From Limnephilus marmoratus (taxonomy: Eukaryota; Arthropoda; Insecta; Trichoptera; Limnephilidae): 64,000 nucleotides of DNA. Positions 35,572 to 46,751 of this stretch are shown one piece after another (position 1 is the first letter of the stretch; every line of letters begins with the position of its first letter). Below the pieces are notes generated by a model. It did no database searches. It was not told the DNA's origin and was given only the letters and a program-made list of their open reading frames with translations. The translations under genes and the position numbers were made by a program. The DNA is taken from contig OU862909.1 in NCBI GenBank assembly GCA_917880885.1, positions 30,502,405 through 30,566,404 on the forward strand, written 5' to 3'.

Positions 35572-35642
35572 AATTAGCTCAGTTGTAGAGTGCTAGCCAA
35601 AAGACTGAGGTTCAGGGTTCAATACCTAGATGCGACCAAATT
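35572..35642 (+). repeat. tRNA-like sequence, probably a SINE head or tRNA pseudogene
   Basis: TTAGCTCAGTTGTAGAGTGC resembles a D arm and box A, CAGGGTTCAATACCTAG a T arm and box B, but acceptor and anticodon stems do not pair. Just after the TTAA element. Confidence 0.45.
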
Positions 35643-35667
35643 TTCTGATTGAATGAAAAATTTCAAA

Positions 35668-35780
35668 ACCTTTTTTTTTTTTACATTAACTCCGCACAGG
35701 AGGCCCTGAGGAAAATAATTTCCCTCAGGGCCTATGTCATCTGGGATGCTGTGTGGAGGGTCTTTTTGAGGAGAGGAAGG
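35668..35780 (-). repeat. LINE 3' tail shared with family A
   Basis: From about CCCTCCACACAGCATCCC through GATGACATAGGCCCTGAGG to GTTAATGTAAAAAA this matches the 3' end of every family A copy. It includes the imperfect hairpin formed by CCCTGAGGGAAATTATTTTC and CTCAGGGCC. Shared 3' ends are how SINE-like elements borrow a LINE's enzyme. Confidence 0.8.
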
Positions 35781-36630
35781 AATGAACATTGGTCTTGAAG
35801 AGACCCATGTTGTAGGAAGGAGGAAACACAGAGGCCGGCAAATCATTCCACAGCCGAGCTGTTGAACACAAGAACGAGTCGAAGAAACGACCCGATCTCA
35901 TGTGACAAATGTCAACTGTGTACAAATGTTGGGCACGCGTTTGGCGTGTTTCCCGACTATGCACCGGTGCCGAAGGGATCAATGATGCTAGTTCCTCGGA
36001 GCATCTTCCATTGTAATACCGGTAGAACAAGGATAGCATTCCTACCCGACGCCTGTGCTCTAAAGATTGCAATCCGTCTGTTAATATGGGAGAATCTATC
36101 AAACGGACCGCCCGATTCTGCACAGAGTCGAGGGTATTTTTCTGGTATTTTGGAGCTCCAGACCAGAGGTGGCTGCCAAATTCAACCGTGGGGCGCACTT
36201 GCGATTTGTACAGGGTTAGCAGTTGTGTACTATTAAAGTATCTGCGGGCCCTGTACAGTACGTCCAGTTTTTGGGAGGCTAACTTTACTCTGGCTTCGAT
36301 GGAGCCCCCATACCTCAGCTGGTCACTTAGGGTTACACCAAGCATATCAATGGAGGGCCTGTTCGGAAGATTGCTTCCGTTGAAAGCGACTAGATTTTCA
36401 TTCCGATCCCTTTTAGACGTAATCAGACAAGATTGGGTCTTTGAAACATTAAATTCAACGAGATTATTTTTACCCCAAGAGAAAACACTCTCGAGGTAAC
36501 CGTCCATTCTTTGCTTCAAAGCCTTACGAGCTGTTGGAGTTTGTGAGCCCTTTGGGGGCTTGTCAAACAAAAAGCTATCATGAACTGTACTGTACCTTTT
36601 ACGTTTGAGAGTTGTCAATATCATCTTCAA
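35737..36630 (-). pseudogene. Non-LTR retrotransposon reverse transcriptase, C-terminal part (5'-truncated)
   Basis: A 297-codon open frame holds the end of the RT domain and the thumb/C-terminal region of a jockey-like LINE. Recognisable blocks in order: WGKNNLVEFNVSKTQ; IDMLGVTLSDQLRYGG; KLASQKLDVLYRARRYF; LTLYKSQVRPTVEFGSHLW; then the conserved tail RLWNDLPASVFPPSYNMG followed by LFKTNVHSFL. The catalytic YADD box is missing because the copy is cut at its 5' side, where a Helitron-like fragment begins near 36637. The frame ends in TGA; the last codons and the following 100 bases are nearly the same as the 3' end of family A, finishing in an A-run at 35672. The frame has no internal stop, so the copy may be recent. 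Confidence 0.85.
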
Positions 36631-36636
36631 CTATTT

Positions 36637-36982
36637 CCCAGCATGCGTTGCAATGCCACTTAACAAAGATTTTTTTTCTCCCTGCGTGTCCTTTCCTATT
36701 CGTCTCGTTACCTTTTCGACTTCCCTTCCTCTCCCGTGTCCCCTTCCCTTCACACGATCCCACTCCGCCTTCTCAGCCTTCCCTCTTCCCTCTCCCTATT
36801 CCGTCCCGCGAACCCCTCTCCCGCATTCCCACCCCCCCTCCCACGTTCTCCCCCGCCACACTCATCGCAGGAACGAGCACATCAAATCCCCAAAGTTTCA
36901 TCGCAATCGGATGAATGGTTTAGCAACGCATGAGAAACATACATACAAGCAAGCATATTTGATTTTTACGGGTAGATAGATG
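36637..36982 (-). mobile_element. Helitron-like element adjoining the LINE truncation
   Basis: CCCAGCATGCGTTGCAATGCC at the low end, a C/T-rich middle (36700-36850), CCCCAAAGTTTCATCGCAAT, and GCAACGCATGAGAAACATAC. The terminal CTAG is not preserved. Confidence 0.55.
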
Positions 36983-37644
36983 ATTAAATATTAAAAAATT
37001 ATGGTTTTTTTATTTATTTTTTATTTGGTACATTAACTTATATTTTAAATAATATTTCATAATGTAGTACTCACTGGATACCTAGTTGAAATAATGCCGA
37101 TCATTAAACTGAATACATTTTACAAAGTTTTTAAATAAAAAAATGTTTAAATTACCAAAAAAAAACTTAAGCCATTTGTAATATTTTCAGCAAGGTGTTT
37201 TTCTGCGGCCATTTGGAAGTTTCAGAAAGTGCTTCAATTGCCACTCTGTATTGTCTGTAAAGGGTCTCGATATTTCCTTGTTACTTGGACCATTTCCCTA
37301 CTGCTGTAATATGATTAGAGCTAGAGGTTCGCAGGTAAACAGGGACTACGCTCGGGGGTGTAATATAGGTAGGCAATCAAACGGAAAGCAATAATATTGG
37401 TTAGGTTTCCTGAATTCTTCCTTTTGATCCACGTAATAATACGACCCACCCACTTACTCCACAATCAGCCGCGCGTGATAATTGTACTAAAGTATGTATT
37501 TTTAGTTTCAGTATTTTCCGGTTTGTTATACTTTGCAACCTTCGCTTTACAATATCATAACATATAATATCATATCTAAACAAGCCACGAATAACTCTAC
37601 TCAACACAACTCCATACTAATTAATTTCGCTAAAAATATAACGA
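36983..37644. other. Anonymous AT-rich DNA
   Basis: No gene supported. Confidence 0.5.
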
Positions 37645-38046
37645 TTTTTTTATATTTACTCCGAGCAGGAGGCCCTGAGGAAAATAATTTATCTCCGGGT
37701 CTTTGTCATCTTTGGGTATGCTGTGTAGAGGGTTTTTTTAGAAAAGGAAAGTGAGATAGACCTGGGAAGGAATCTAGGTGAGATCTAAAAGGTCAATGTG
37801 TCAAGGGGTGACGGACATTTGAATTCACCCTCCCTGCGGAGTCCTGCTGGAGGGGTTAAAAGATCTCCCTCGACTAGTCTTTTCAAATCCGACCCGCCAC
37901 CCAGTAAGTGGGTAGACGTAACCGCCACCAACAGCTAGACACTCCTTATCCCATGGACCCCACTCTTGGGGTGACCTACGACAGAGGTGTTTGTTATCCA
38001 ATAAATGATTCCTGAGGCGGCAGTACCCATACCCGCCTCGCAAATT
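37645..38046 (-). mobile_element. Family A copy
   Basis: TTTACTCCGAGCAGGAGGCC at the tail side through GGATCTTTGTCATCTTTGG-type sequence to ACCCGCCTCGCAAATT. Near full length, diverged. Confidence 0.75.
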
Positions 38047-38164
38047 AAATTAAAGATTTTATAAAACTTGTGACACAAAATGAAACATGATTATAATGTA
38101 CTGATAGGTTCATTAACCGGAGAAAATACTCAAAAATACTTTGATTTGATGATATCATTACGCG

Positions 38165-39004
38165 CAGGGCTGGGCAGTATTTGAATTACTTGTAATTGAA
38201 ATACAAATACGTATTTTGTAATTGGTATTTCAATTACCTTATGCTGAGATATTTTGTAATTTGTATTTCAAATACTTATGGCTTCAAAATACATTTTCAA
38301 ATACATTTAGCGACCTTAGTAATGATAATCAAAAGTAAACTGACAAAGATAATACGTAGACTAAAAACACTAGAGTCCAGAGCAATATATTATGTATGTT
38401 CATATTTAGAGTTGGCATCACGTCCTGTGCTATAATAGCACTGTTATTGGTCATTTTCTATCATATTTGTATCATATTATATTATACTTGTCATTGATTT
38501 GTATTTTTGTGTCTTAGTATTAGATTAATTAGATCAAGCATTGTAGGAATAATTTGACTGAATACTAGATTATTTTTAAGTTAATTGCGGTAGTGCGCAC
38601 TTGAAGTGAAATAATACAAAACTGCGCTATACAAATGTCGCGTTATTATAATAATTATTATTATTTTCTAACACCTGGGTCTTATACCACAAAACTTTAC
38701 AAGTGGTGCGGAGATGAGATGTGTCTTCTGAGCAATATGATTGGTCAATTTTTGTACGTCTCTGTTTCACTCTGTTCAACTTTGCTTCTATTGAAACGCA
38801 CCCTTAGAAAAGGGCACTTACGCCAATTTATTGCAACCAAAGGTTCTACCAAAACCAAATATATTTTGTATTTTGTAATTTGTATTTTGTATTTGATAGA
38901 AAAAATGGTTAAAATACTGTATTTTGTATTTCAAATACACGACTTGAAAGTATTTTGTAATTTGTATTTTAATTACAGCAAAGCATATATTTTGCCCAGC
39001 CCTG
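38165..39004. mobile_element. hAT-like inverted-repeat element, 840 bp
   Basis: Ends CAGGGCTGGGCAGTATTTG and, on the right, the complement CAGGGCTGGGCAAAATAT, followed inward by many ATTTTGTATTTCAAATAC-like blocks on both sides. I see no clean 8-bp duplication, so either it is old or the class is wrong. No transposase frame. Confidence 0.65.
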
Positions 39005-39940
39005 GTTTAGTGAATACAGATTCAAGTATATAATAAATATATCAACAAAATTATAAAAGTTTTTTAATCATAATACTTCAACGGAATTCCACAGCGAATT
39101 AACAGTCCCAAAAATAGAAATATCAATTTTATTTCATGTTCAAAAAACCTTTTTGAGTTTGTGGGAAGTTTTCATTTCCCTTTCTTTTTCGTATAAAAGT
39201 AACTTTGAAGAGTTGAATTCTCAGAAATAAATAAATACTCTAAAGTTTTATCGTCATAAATATGCTAATTCTTGGTCCCTTGCGTGCCTGTAAAACTTGG
39301 GACTTAACAAGTTTTCTAGCTTGAATCCTTGCAATGTCCCACGCGACAAGTATGTATTGTCGGACGCTTCTGGTTCGTGGACCATATGGGAAAAATAACT
39401 CCTAGGACATTTGTCTTAGAACGAACAACAGGAAGTCAAGGAAGGCCTAATTGTGAAATGTTGGTCCCGAGGGAATCTGCTAACAAGCAAACTGAATACA
39501 ACTTACCTTGTATAATATATGATCTCCTGATACAAACAGTGATTCAAGTACTACGCGCTTCCGAGCATGTTATCCTCATTTTTATGGTTTTTTTTTACGA
39601 CGGTCATTTTGAGATTAATGCCTACTCAGTTATTCGGAGCTTAAAGAATAATAGAAGGGTTTTTACGACTTTGGGAGTAAGGGCAAATTTGTGAAACTTT
39701 TGTCATATTTGTGAAAAACGTATAAAACTTCGTAAGAAAAGCGGATGTTCGTTTTTTTAGTAATGAAACGGAATAATTTGTCAAACAAAGAAAAGAAGAA
39801 TCGATGGGTATCACACTTATATTTCCCAGACTAAAATAATATTAATATATTTTATTTGTGATTAGTTTGCGTAAATTCTTGAAGTGGAATAAAAATGTTT
39901 GAACCCAGAGTCAATATCTATAAATATGTATATATATATA
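39005..39940. other. Anonymous DNA
   Basis: A 121-codon plus frame (39329-39694) lacks an ATG at its start and has no recognised motif; a donor-like GTAAGT on the minus strand lies near 39510. Not enough to call an exon. Confidence 0.4.
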
Positions 39941-40379
39941 CTAGCTGGTCCCGGCATGCGTTGCTATGCCATTTAATAAAGAAATTGTTTCTCCCTGAGT
40001 GTCCTTTCCCATTCGTCCTGTTCCCCTTCCGCCTCCCCTTCTTCTCCTGCGTCCTCTTCCGTTCCCACTCCGTCACCTCCACCTTCCCTCTCCCCACTCC
40101 ACTCCCCCCCTTCCCCCTCCCTTCTCCCCCCCCTCTCCCCTCTCCCCTCCACCCTACCATCTCCCGCTTTCCATACATTCAGCTTTTAAACCTCGCGTGC
40201 CACCAATAGCAATTTTTTTATACAAATTTCATAATGCCAGAGCTCACCGGAAGTTTTATAAAAACCTTGTCCTCACAATAACGAACACACAAAAAAAAGA
40301 ATTCTCCGATTTGTTGCAGTCGTTCGAAAGTTATGCGCTTAGCAACACATTCAGCGATTCATTTTTATATATAAGAAGA
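39941..40379 (-). mobile_element. Helitron-like element, 439 bp
   Basis: Reverse orientation: CTAGCTGGTCCCGGCATGCG at the low end, then a long C/T-rich stretch (39990-40160), and TTTTTATATATAAGAAGA at the high end (TC start on the minus strand). Flanked by A and T. Confidence 0.65.
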
Positions 40380-40394
40380 TTCAAAATATGCTTG

Positions 40395-40710
40395 CTTGGG
40401 TGTACATGAGTACGTGAGTAGTTGTCTATGCATTGCTAAACCATTCATCCGATTGAGATGAAACTTTGGGTATTTGATGTGCGAATGCCCGCGATGGTTT
40501 CTATATACAACAGTGAGCTCTGGTGGCATTAAATTATGCGTTGCTGACCATTTATCCGATTGCCATGAAACTTTGGGGATTTGATGTGTGCAGGCCCGCG
40601 ATGATTTCTATTTATAATAGTGTGCTCTGGCATTATGAAACTTGTATGAAAAAATTTCAATGGATGGTACGCGAGCTGTTTGAAAACTGAATGGTAGGTA
40701 GGATTAGGGT
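40395..40710 (-). repeat. Fragments of Helitron-like repeats, internal parts
   Basis: CCATTCATCCGATTGAGATG, ACTTTGGGTATTTGATGTG and GTGAGCTCTGGTGGCATT occur twice in diverged form. They match internal parts of the elements at 36.9 kb and 27.2 kb. Ends not defined. Confidence 0.55.
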
Positions 40711-40759
40711 AGGATTTATGGAAACCCTTCGTTCAAAAAAAACAGAAATGTTTGTGTAA

Positions 40760-41222
40760 TTATTTGGGAGGCTTGTATGGGTACCGCCGCCCTAGGAACG
40801 TTTTATTGAATAACCATAGGTCACCCCAAGTGGTTTTTTAACATTTGGTGATTTAGGCGCCCGGGTTCATGGCGTGAGATTTGTTAAAGTCTTGGCGTTG
40901 GCGGCGGTTGAGTTTGCCACCTACTGAGTGGCGGGCCGGATCGGTAGAGACTGGTTCAAGGAGACCTTTTGACTTCTCCAGCCAGACCCTCACGAACCAT
41001 CGCCTGAATGCATAATTTTCGCCGTGGGAGGAATATCTCCGTCACTCCTTTACACACTGACCCCTAGTTTAATACCTACCTCTCATAAATTATTCGTTTC
41101 CAGATCTTCCTCTCCTTCCTTTCCTTAAAAAGCCCTTCCACACAACATCCCCAAAGATGATATAGGCCCTGGGGGAAATTTTTTTCTTCAGGGTCTCCTG
41201 TGTGGAACTAATGTAAAAAAAA
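40760..41222 (+). mobile_element. Family A copy, near full length
   Basis: Starts TTATTTGGGAGGCTTG, contains AGGTCACCCCAAGTGG and CCCTTCCACACAACATCCCC, ends GTGTGGAACTAATG plus A-run. Longest copy (about 460 bp), so close to the full unit. Confidence 0.8.
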
Positions 41223-41367
41223 TGGTTTACGGATGACATTAGACAGGTAACAAAACTATACTATCTCAATCTCGTGAGCATCACAAGAAATGCGTTAAGC
41301 TTTGAAATGAGCTGAAAATAATTAGAAAAACTAACTGTATTATTCTCCCCTTCAATGGGGACATAAA

Positions 41368-41790
41368 CTACGCGATACTTGCCAATTTCAAAACAATATC
41401 ATGTATTCGATTAATCCAGAATGTTTCGGAACAACGTTTATTTGGATATGTCTCAAATACCCTCATTCCAAGACGCTGTGGAAGCAGTTCGAGCAACTTT
41501 TCCGGTAATAAAAGAAATTTATAGCGGAACGATATCAATATGCCCCCTTTGTAGGCCGCCCGCGTGCTGAATACGGGATAATAATATATGTCACTTTTAT
41601 ATTTTGAAAACATCGAACCTCCCACCTGGACCACTTCTGTCACCATTGCCTTGAAAATTTTCACTAAGGCGATTAGTTTATTTTTATGAAGGTATGAAAG
41701 TTTAAGAGATATATTATGTATGACTTTTAAGAACAGAGTTACTAACTTAGTGCCAGTGGTTCTCAAATGAAATTTTATCGATGTCTTCAT
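41368..41790 (-). CDS. Isolated 140-codon ORF, hypothetical
   Basis: ATG-initiated frame with hydrophobic, basic stretches (LLLPEKLLELLPQRLGMRVF, ETYPNKRCSETFWINRI). I recognise no family and see no splice or promoter support. Its length is at the upper edge of what AT-rich sequence produces by chance here, so it is a weak candidate. Confidence 0.2.
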   Translation of the reverse strand: MKTSIKFHLRTTGTKLVTLFLKVIHNISLKLSYLHKNKLIALVKIFKAMVTEVVQVGGSMFSKYKSDIYYYPVFSTRAAYKGGILISFRYKFLLLPEKLLELLPQRLGMRVFETYPNKRCSETFWINRIHDIVLKLASIA

Positions 41791-41919
41791 TTAATAAAAA
41801 CGTACGACTTCTTATACACCACTATTTGATCAAAATAATCGACATATTTCGAAATAAATGGTTTCTTTGTCAGTCAATTCTTTTAAAGATGTTTAAAGAA
41901 CGCGTTGGTTTCGAAACAT

Positions 41920-42115
41920 GACCGGTCAGTGGTTGAGTAGGCACAGCGCTTGGGTCCCACCCGAGAGTCGTGTGTTCGATTCCTCGACTGGCTAAGTCCT
42001 ACATCACAACACAAACAACATTTTCAACTTTCTGTGGTGGTAGTAGGAGATTTTCAATCATAGTAGGGTTATTCGTAACCCGGGAATGTTTGTCTTTCTT
42101 TAAAAAAAATAAAAT
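41920..42115 (+). mobile_element. SINE-2 copy
   Basis: CCGGTCAGTGGTTGAGTAGG, TGTGTTCGATTCCTCGACTG, GTGGTGGTAGTAGGAG and TTATTCGTAACCCGGGAA, then A-rich tail. Confidence 0.85.
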
Positions 42116-42274
42116 AATAATAAAAAAATGTCGATTATTTTGATTAAATAGTGGTGTCAAAGTGATTTATTTTCATTAAATTAAATTGACGCCCAACGTG
42201 ATTTTGTTATTATTAAAGAAGTCATTGTTAGATCGTTAGATGTCGTACCTATCTAAATAATTAGTGCAAAAATT

Positions 42275-42470
42275 CTTTTTTTTTTTTAAAGAAAGACAAA
42301 CATTCCCGGGTTACGAATAACCCAACAATGTTTGAAAATCTCCTACTCCCACCACAGAAAGCAGAAAATGTTGCTTGTGTTGTGATGGAGGACTTAGCCA
42401 GCCGAGGAATCGAACATGCGACCCTCGGGTGGGATCCAAGCGCTATGCCCACTCAACCACTGACCGATCA
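42275..42470 (-). mobile_element. SINE-2 copy, inverted relative to the one at 41.9 kb
   Basis: Starts on the plus strand with a T-run and CATTCCCGGGTTACGAATAA, and ends at CAACCACTGACCGATC. Box B is GGAATCGAACATGCG in complement. With the copy 160 bp away it forms an inverted pair. Confidence 0.85.
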
Positions 42471-42473
42471 ATT

Positions 42474-42848
42474 GAAGTAAAACTTCTTTACTCACGCTTG
42501 ACTTGGGGAGTAAGCTGGTGAATACGTGACGAGAGCGTTGCGAAAAGATTGATCGGGCGAGGCGAACGGTCGGGCCTTTACGCACGCTTGACTTGGGGAG
42601 TAAGCTGGTGAATGCGTGGCGAGAGCGTTATGAAAAGGTGATTGGGCGAGGCGAACGGAAGTTGAGAGGGAGATATAAGTTAAGGGAGTGAAGTTTTACT
42701 TCAGTCGTGTGGTCTAAAGCACACTCGTTTTTATTTTAACACCTGTTACGCAATATTCCTTTATTTTTATTATGTTACAAACGTTTTCTATGTAATATTG
42801 TAATGTAGATATATAATTTTGAATAAAGTGTGAGTTCTAAAATTTTCA
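42474..42848 (+). mobile_element. Possible solo LTR or LTR fragment
   Basis: Bounded by TG (TGAAGTAAAACTTC) and CA (AAAATTTTCA), contains the 85-bp duplication, a mirrored GAAGTTTTACTTC and AATAAAGTGTG near the end. No matching target duplication seen; speculative. Confidence 0.25.
42490..42660. repeat. Direct duplication of about 85 bp
   Basis: CGCACGCTTGACTTGGGGAG, TAAGCTGGTGAATGCGTG and GATTGGGCGAGGCGAACGG occur twice in a row with a few differences. Confidence 0.85.
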
Positions 42849-42952
42849 TTAAAAAAACTTCACGAAACTCCGTAAAACTAATTTATTATAACCCGTCCAT
42901 TTAAAAATTAACCCAAATATTCACACTTTCCTAATAGTATTTAAATAAATAG

Positions 42953-43766
42953 ACTTCGAAAAGGAGGAGGTTCTCAATTCGACTGTATTTTTTTTTTTTT
43001 TTTTTTTTTTTATGTTTGTTACTTCAGAACTTTCGACTGGGTGAACCGATTTTGATGATTCTTTTTTTATTTGAAAGCTGGTGCTTCCCGTGTGGTCCCA
43101 TTTTAATTTGGTCAAGTTCTGACAATGGCATCCATGAGAAAATCATATAAGTCTTAAATTTGCATCAAGTATGTGCGCCACAAATGGACGAATAACTCAA
43201 TATCACGCCAACCGATTTCGGTGATTCTTTTTTTATTGGAAAGGATGTACTTCAAGGGTAGTTTGATGAGAGTTTGGTTAGGTTCTGATTATGGGATCCA
43301 TGACAAAGTAACGGAACTCTCCAATTCTGAAGAACAAATTTACGATACTCGGCCGAATCTTAATCGAATTAGTTAGTGTACTTCAGATTCACTAAAAATC
43401 AAAAAATAAACAAAAATTTTAACAAAACAAAAAAGCGACTTCAAAAAATGCACTAAAAAGTAAAAAAATAATTTCATATTCTTCTACAACTTTATAATCA
43501 ACTTACCTTTTCTACTCATCAATATGTAGGTACGATTGTTATTTTTGGAGTCGGTGTCAACCAAGGTACCCGCGGCCCGGCGTGTTCACTTGACAGCTCC
43601 TCTCCCGCCGACACCGACTCCAAAAATAACAATCGTACCTACATATTGATGAGTAGAAAAGGTAAGTTGATTATAAAGTTGTAGAAGAATATGAAATTAT
43701 TTTTTTACTTTTTAGTGCATTTTTTGAAGTCGCTTTTTTGTTTTGTTAAAATTTTTGTTTATATTA
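42953..43766 (+). mobile_element. Fold-back element D, copy 2
   Basis: Same element in the other orientation: CTTCGAAAAGGAGGAGG at the start, a T-run, GAACTTTCGACTGGGTGAAC, arms 43405-43570 and 43612-43766, and a shorter CpG-rich core (ACCCGCGGCCCGGCGTGTTC). The core lacks about 90 bp present in copy 1. Confidence 0.75.
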
Positions 43767-44799
43767 TTCACTATGTATAAGTTATTGGTACATTAAAGTT
43801 TACAAATTTAAAATAATTTTTTCGTAGGTGTGTCGCTGAGTGGCTCCGGTTCAACGACCTCTAGAACTAGGATTTGTTTTGATTTTAAAATCGGAACTAA
43901 TTGTTGGACCTTTTCAAACCACCGAAAGCCGGTACCAAAACAATCAATATTTATAAATGTGTATTTCTTTTGTTTAAATTTAAAGCAGATGTGTGTTCGG
44001 TGTTTATTCTTGTGGTCAATATCAAGTCAAGCTACAGCTTCACATCTCTAAATTATAATATCCCGCGTTTTTAAAGGGTCTGCGCTAGTTACTAATGAAT
44101 TTTATTATTTTTTTATTTTTTATCTTGCTTAATTTTTTTAACGCTAATTTCTTACTTTCCGTCTTCAACCAGACAACCATCAGATTCTGATAGCGTTTTT
44201 TTTTCTAAAAATTAAACTGTACGATTTATAGCGTCTTTGGACCTTCTCAGTTAGCACATTTCTTCTGAAAACCGATTAATTCAATTTCCGTAGTGTAATT
44301 CGAACTCGATCCGTTGAACTTAAGATAATATCTAATTGGTCTCAGAATTTTTTATTACACAATTATTATTATTGTTTTTTTAATTATATTAAAATATTTA
44401 CCTACCTCGAAAGTTTGGGAAACTTAGCTTTTGAGCATTTCACAAACTTTACTTCAGAGCCCTTTTGTAACGGTAAATATCCGAATGTACCTTCAGATTA
44501 TTTTATTTAATGGTAGAGTGAGAAAATCTCTTCAGGATTGTGGGAATAAACGAATACAAGTTTCTACTTGTGAGGATAGATTGGCCCAAATTGATTAAAA
44601 GAATTCATTTCCAAAACAAACAATTTCCAGTATATTTTTATATAGAACATAACAATGTTTTCCTTTTGAGGGACCGGGTCACACAATCCAGAAACATAAC
44701 CTAAACTGAAACTTTAGAAAGAAAATATAAAAACAGAAAGAAATATCGTATCTGCGGACCATGGATCATTATCAAATTGACTTCTACACTGACGCGAAC
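43767..44799. other. Anonymous AT-rich DNA
   Basis: 43940-43985 resembles short pieces at 23283 and 26905 (ATTTCKTTTGTTTAAAT). No gene supported. Confidence 0.45.
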
Positions 44800-45330
44800 A
44801 CTTGAGTAACTACCAGATAACGCGTAGAGGAACCGCGGATCGTATTCTCACGCAATCTCCAGGGCGGGAACCGGGAAAGGCCACAAGGAAGGCTCCAGAG
44901 AATGAGGACCCCTCGCCAGGGTGTAGGATCCAATATAAGCAACAGTGCTCCGGTTGAGCTCATCGGGTAAAAAACGATTTCGTTCAGCACGCGTCATCTG
45001 GAGATGAACGCCGGGTATCCATCCGGGGCAAATATGAGCGCCCACGACCGCACCAGCTCATTAGGACTCTCTCTCGCGAAGCACTCCAATAAGCCAGTGG
45101 CGATTGTGTAGGTAATTTATAATAACATCATGTCGCGGTCAAATAACAATCCCAATGGCGGCGATCGATCACATATGAAACCATGGGAAAGCGTTCGCAA
45201 AATTGAACATCGCCAGGCTCGCGATTAAAATCGTTTAAAACAATTTGTAACGAAGGGATTATCCCATTATTAAATCCAGAACTATCTCTAAAGTGACTAG
45301 TCAAATACACACCGGCTTCCCGTGCGGTGC
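44800..45330. other. GC-richer island of unknown content
   Basis: CGATCGATCACATATG, GGGCGGGAACCGGGAAAGG and CTCTCTCGCGAAGCACTCC mark a patch richer in CpG than its surroundings. Short frames on the minus strand (44784-45045) have no recognised motif. Could be an old element or a host regulatory region. Confidence 0.3.
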
Positions 45331-45929
45331 GAATTCAAAAAGTAAAGACGAAACGGAAATCGTTTTTACAAGGGTTGCCAGTCTCACAAAAAAAAAGAAC
45401 AAAGCGGTTCTACAAATTGAATATGCAGCCAGATGGAGATTAGCCAGGTCAGGATAGCAGTTATTAATGGAGTAATAACTATCATCGTGACACTTTTCCT
45501 GTAGGAAAATCATCGATTTGTGAAGGGAGTCTTAATAAAAGCTCTCCAGCGAATTGGCATTGAGGATTTCTTCTTCGAAAAAAACTGTTGAAAATATGTT
45601 ACCGCCCAATTTCCCACAGGAACTTATTTTCCGCGGATTTAATAAGTCGGTTTTGATTTTACTTCAAAAATTTCCGTTTTTCGAACTTATATTTATTTTA
45701 TTTTGAAAAAAATGCTAAGCATCACGGAAAATTACATTTTTTTATTTATTTAAGACTGATATTTATAAATAATAGAAATATGTACAAGAGATTTTTACGT
45801 AAGTTTATAAATGCAATTTCAATCATCCTTTGTTTCATGAGGAATTGGTGATAAGATGTGATTGGTGAGACGGTAATTCAATCCAATGTTTTATGTGTGT
45901 GCCTTTCTTGAAAGAATTAAGTTTTTATG

Positions 45930-46268
45930 CTGATAAATTCATATTCAGATTCCGGGTATTCTTCTGACAAATTCATATTCAGATTCCAGGTATTGTACTC
46001 ACCAATTCATATTGTCAATATCATTCCGGGTATGATACTGACAAATTCATATTCAGTTTCCGGGTATTATACTGACAAATTTATATTCAGATTCCGCGTA
46101 TTAGACTGACAAATTCATACTCAGATTCCAGGTATTATGCTGACCAAATCATATTCAGATTCCGAGTATTATACCGATAAATTCATATTCAGATTCCGGG
46201 TATTATACTGACAGATTCGTGTTCAATTTCCGGGTATTAATTATACTGACAAATTCATATTTAGATTC
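45930..46268. repeat. 34-bp tandem array, about ten units
   Basis: Units like TGACAAATTCATATTCAG then ATTCCGGGTATTATAC. 34 is not a multiple of 3, so no long repeating protein frame. Confidence 0.95.
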
Positions 46269-46751
46269 AGGCGCAAACAAACTATACATCTTAACAACTT
46301 GGCACATAACTTGCAAAGAGTGCTTTTTAATAAAAGAAATAAATAATGATATGAAGTAACATGAACGCATTTAATATTATTAGGTAGGTACCTAATATTA
46401 CCTAAAACCACTTCTGGTAATAAAACTCGTAATATCTACATAAAAGTTGAAAAGATGATATTAATTTTAAAAAAAAACGGTTATTGTCCTCCCCACCAGA
46501 GTTTTGCTATCCGTTTGAAGTATGTAGATATACTCGTATGAAAAATAATAGCACTTTATATAATAGAGAAGTTTTTGCTTTGCTGTATAATATGATCGAA
46601 CGAGCCTGCCTATTACCTATTTTATAACCATAGATACTTGTTCATAACAAGTATGCTCGATTATAACACCTTGGAAGCCTACGAAAATATTTTCAGATAG
46701 GTAAACACTTTCACGGGGCCTCTGGAAGTAAGCATGTGTAGGTATACACTT
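46269..46751. other. Anonymous AT-rich DNA
   Basis: Contains TAGGTAGGTACCTAATATTA, a short palindromic run. No gene supported. Confidence 0.5.

Noticed and set aside
35572..35642. Functional tRNA gene
   Set aside because: D-arm and T-arm signals are present but acceptor and anticodon stems do not pair.
35862..36499. Plus-strand ORFs of 124-137 codons
   Set aside because: Antisense shadows of the LINE reverse-transcriptase fragment.
39895..40409. Pro/Leu-rich ORFs
   Set aside because: They come from the C/T-rich interior of a Helitron-like element.
45930..46268. CRISPR-like array
   Set aside because: Units are contiguous without unique spacers, and the context is an insect nuclear genome.
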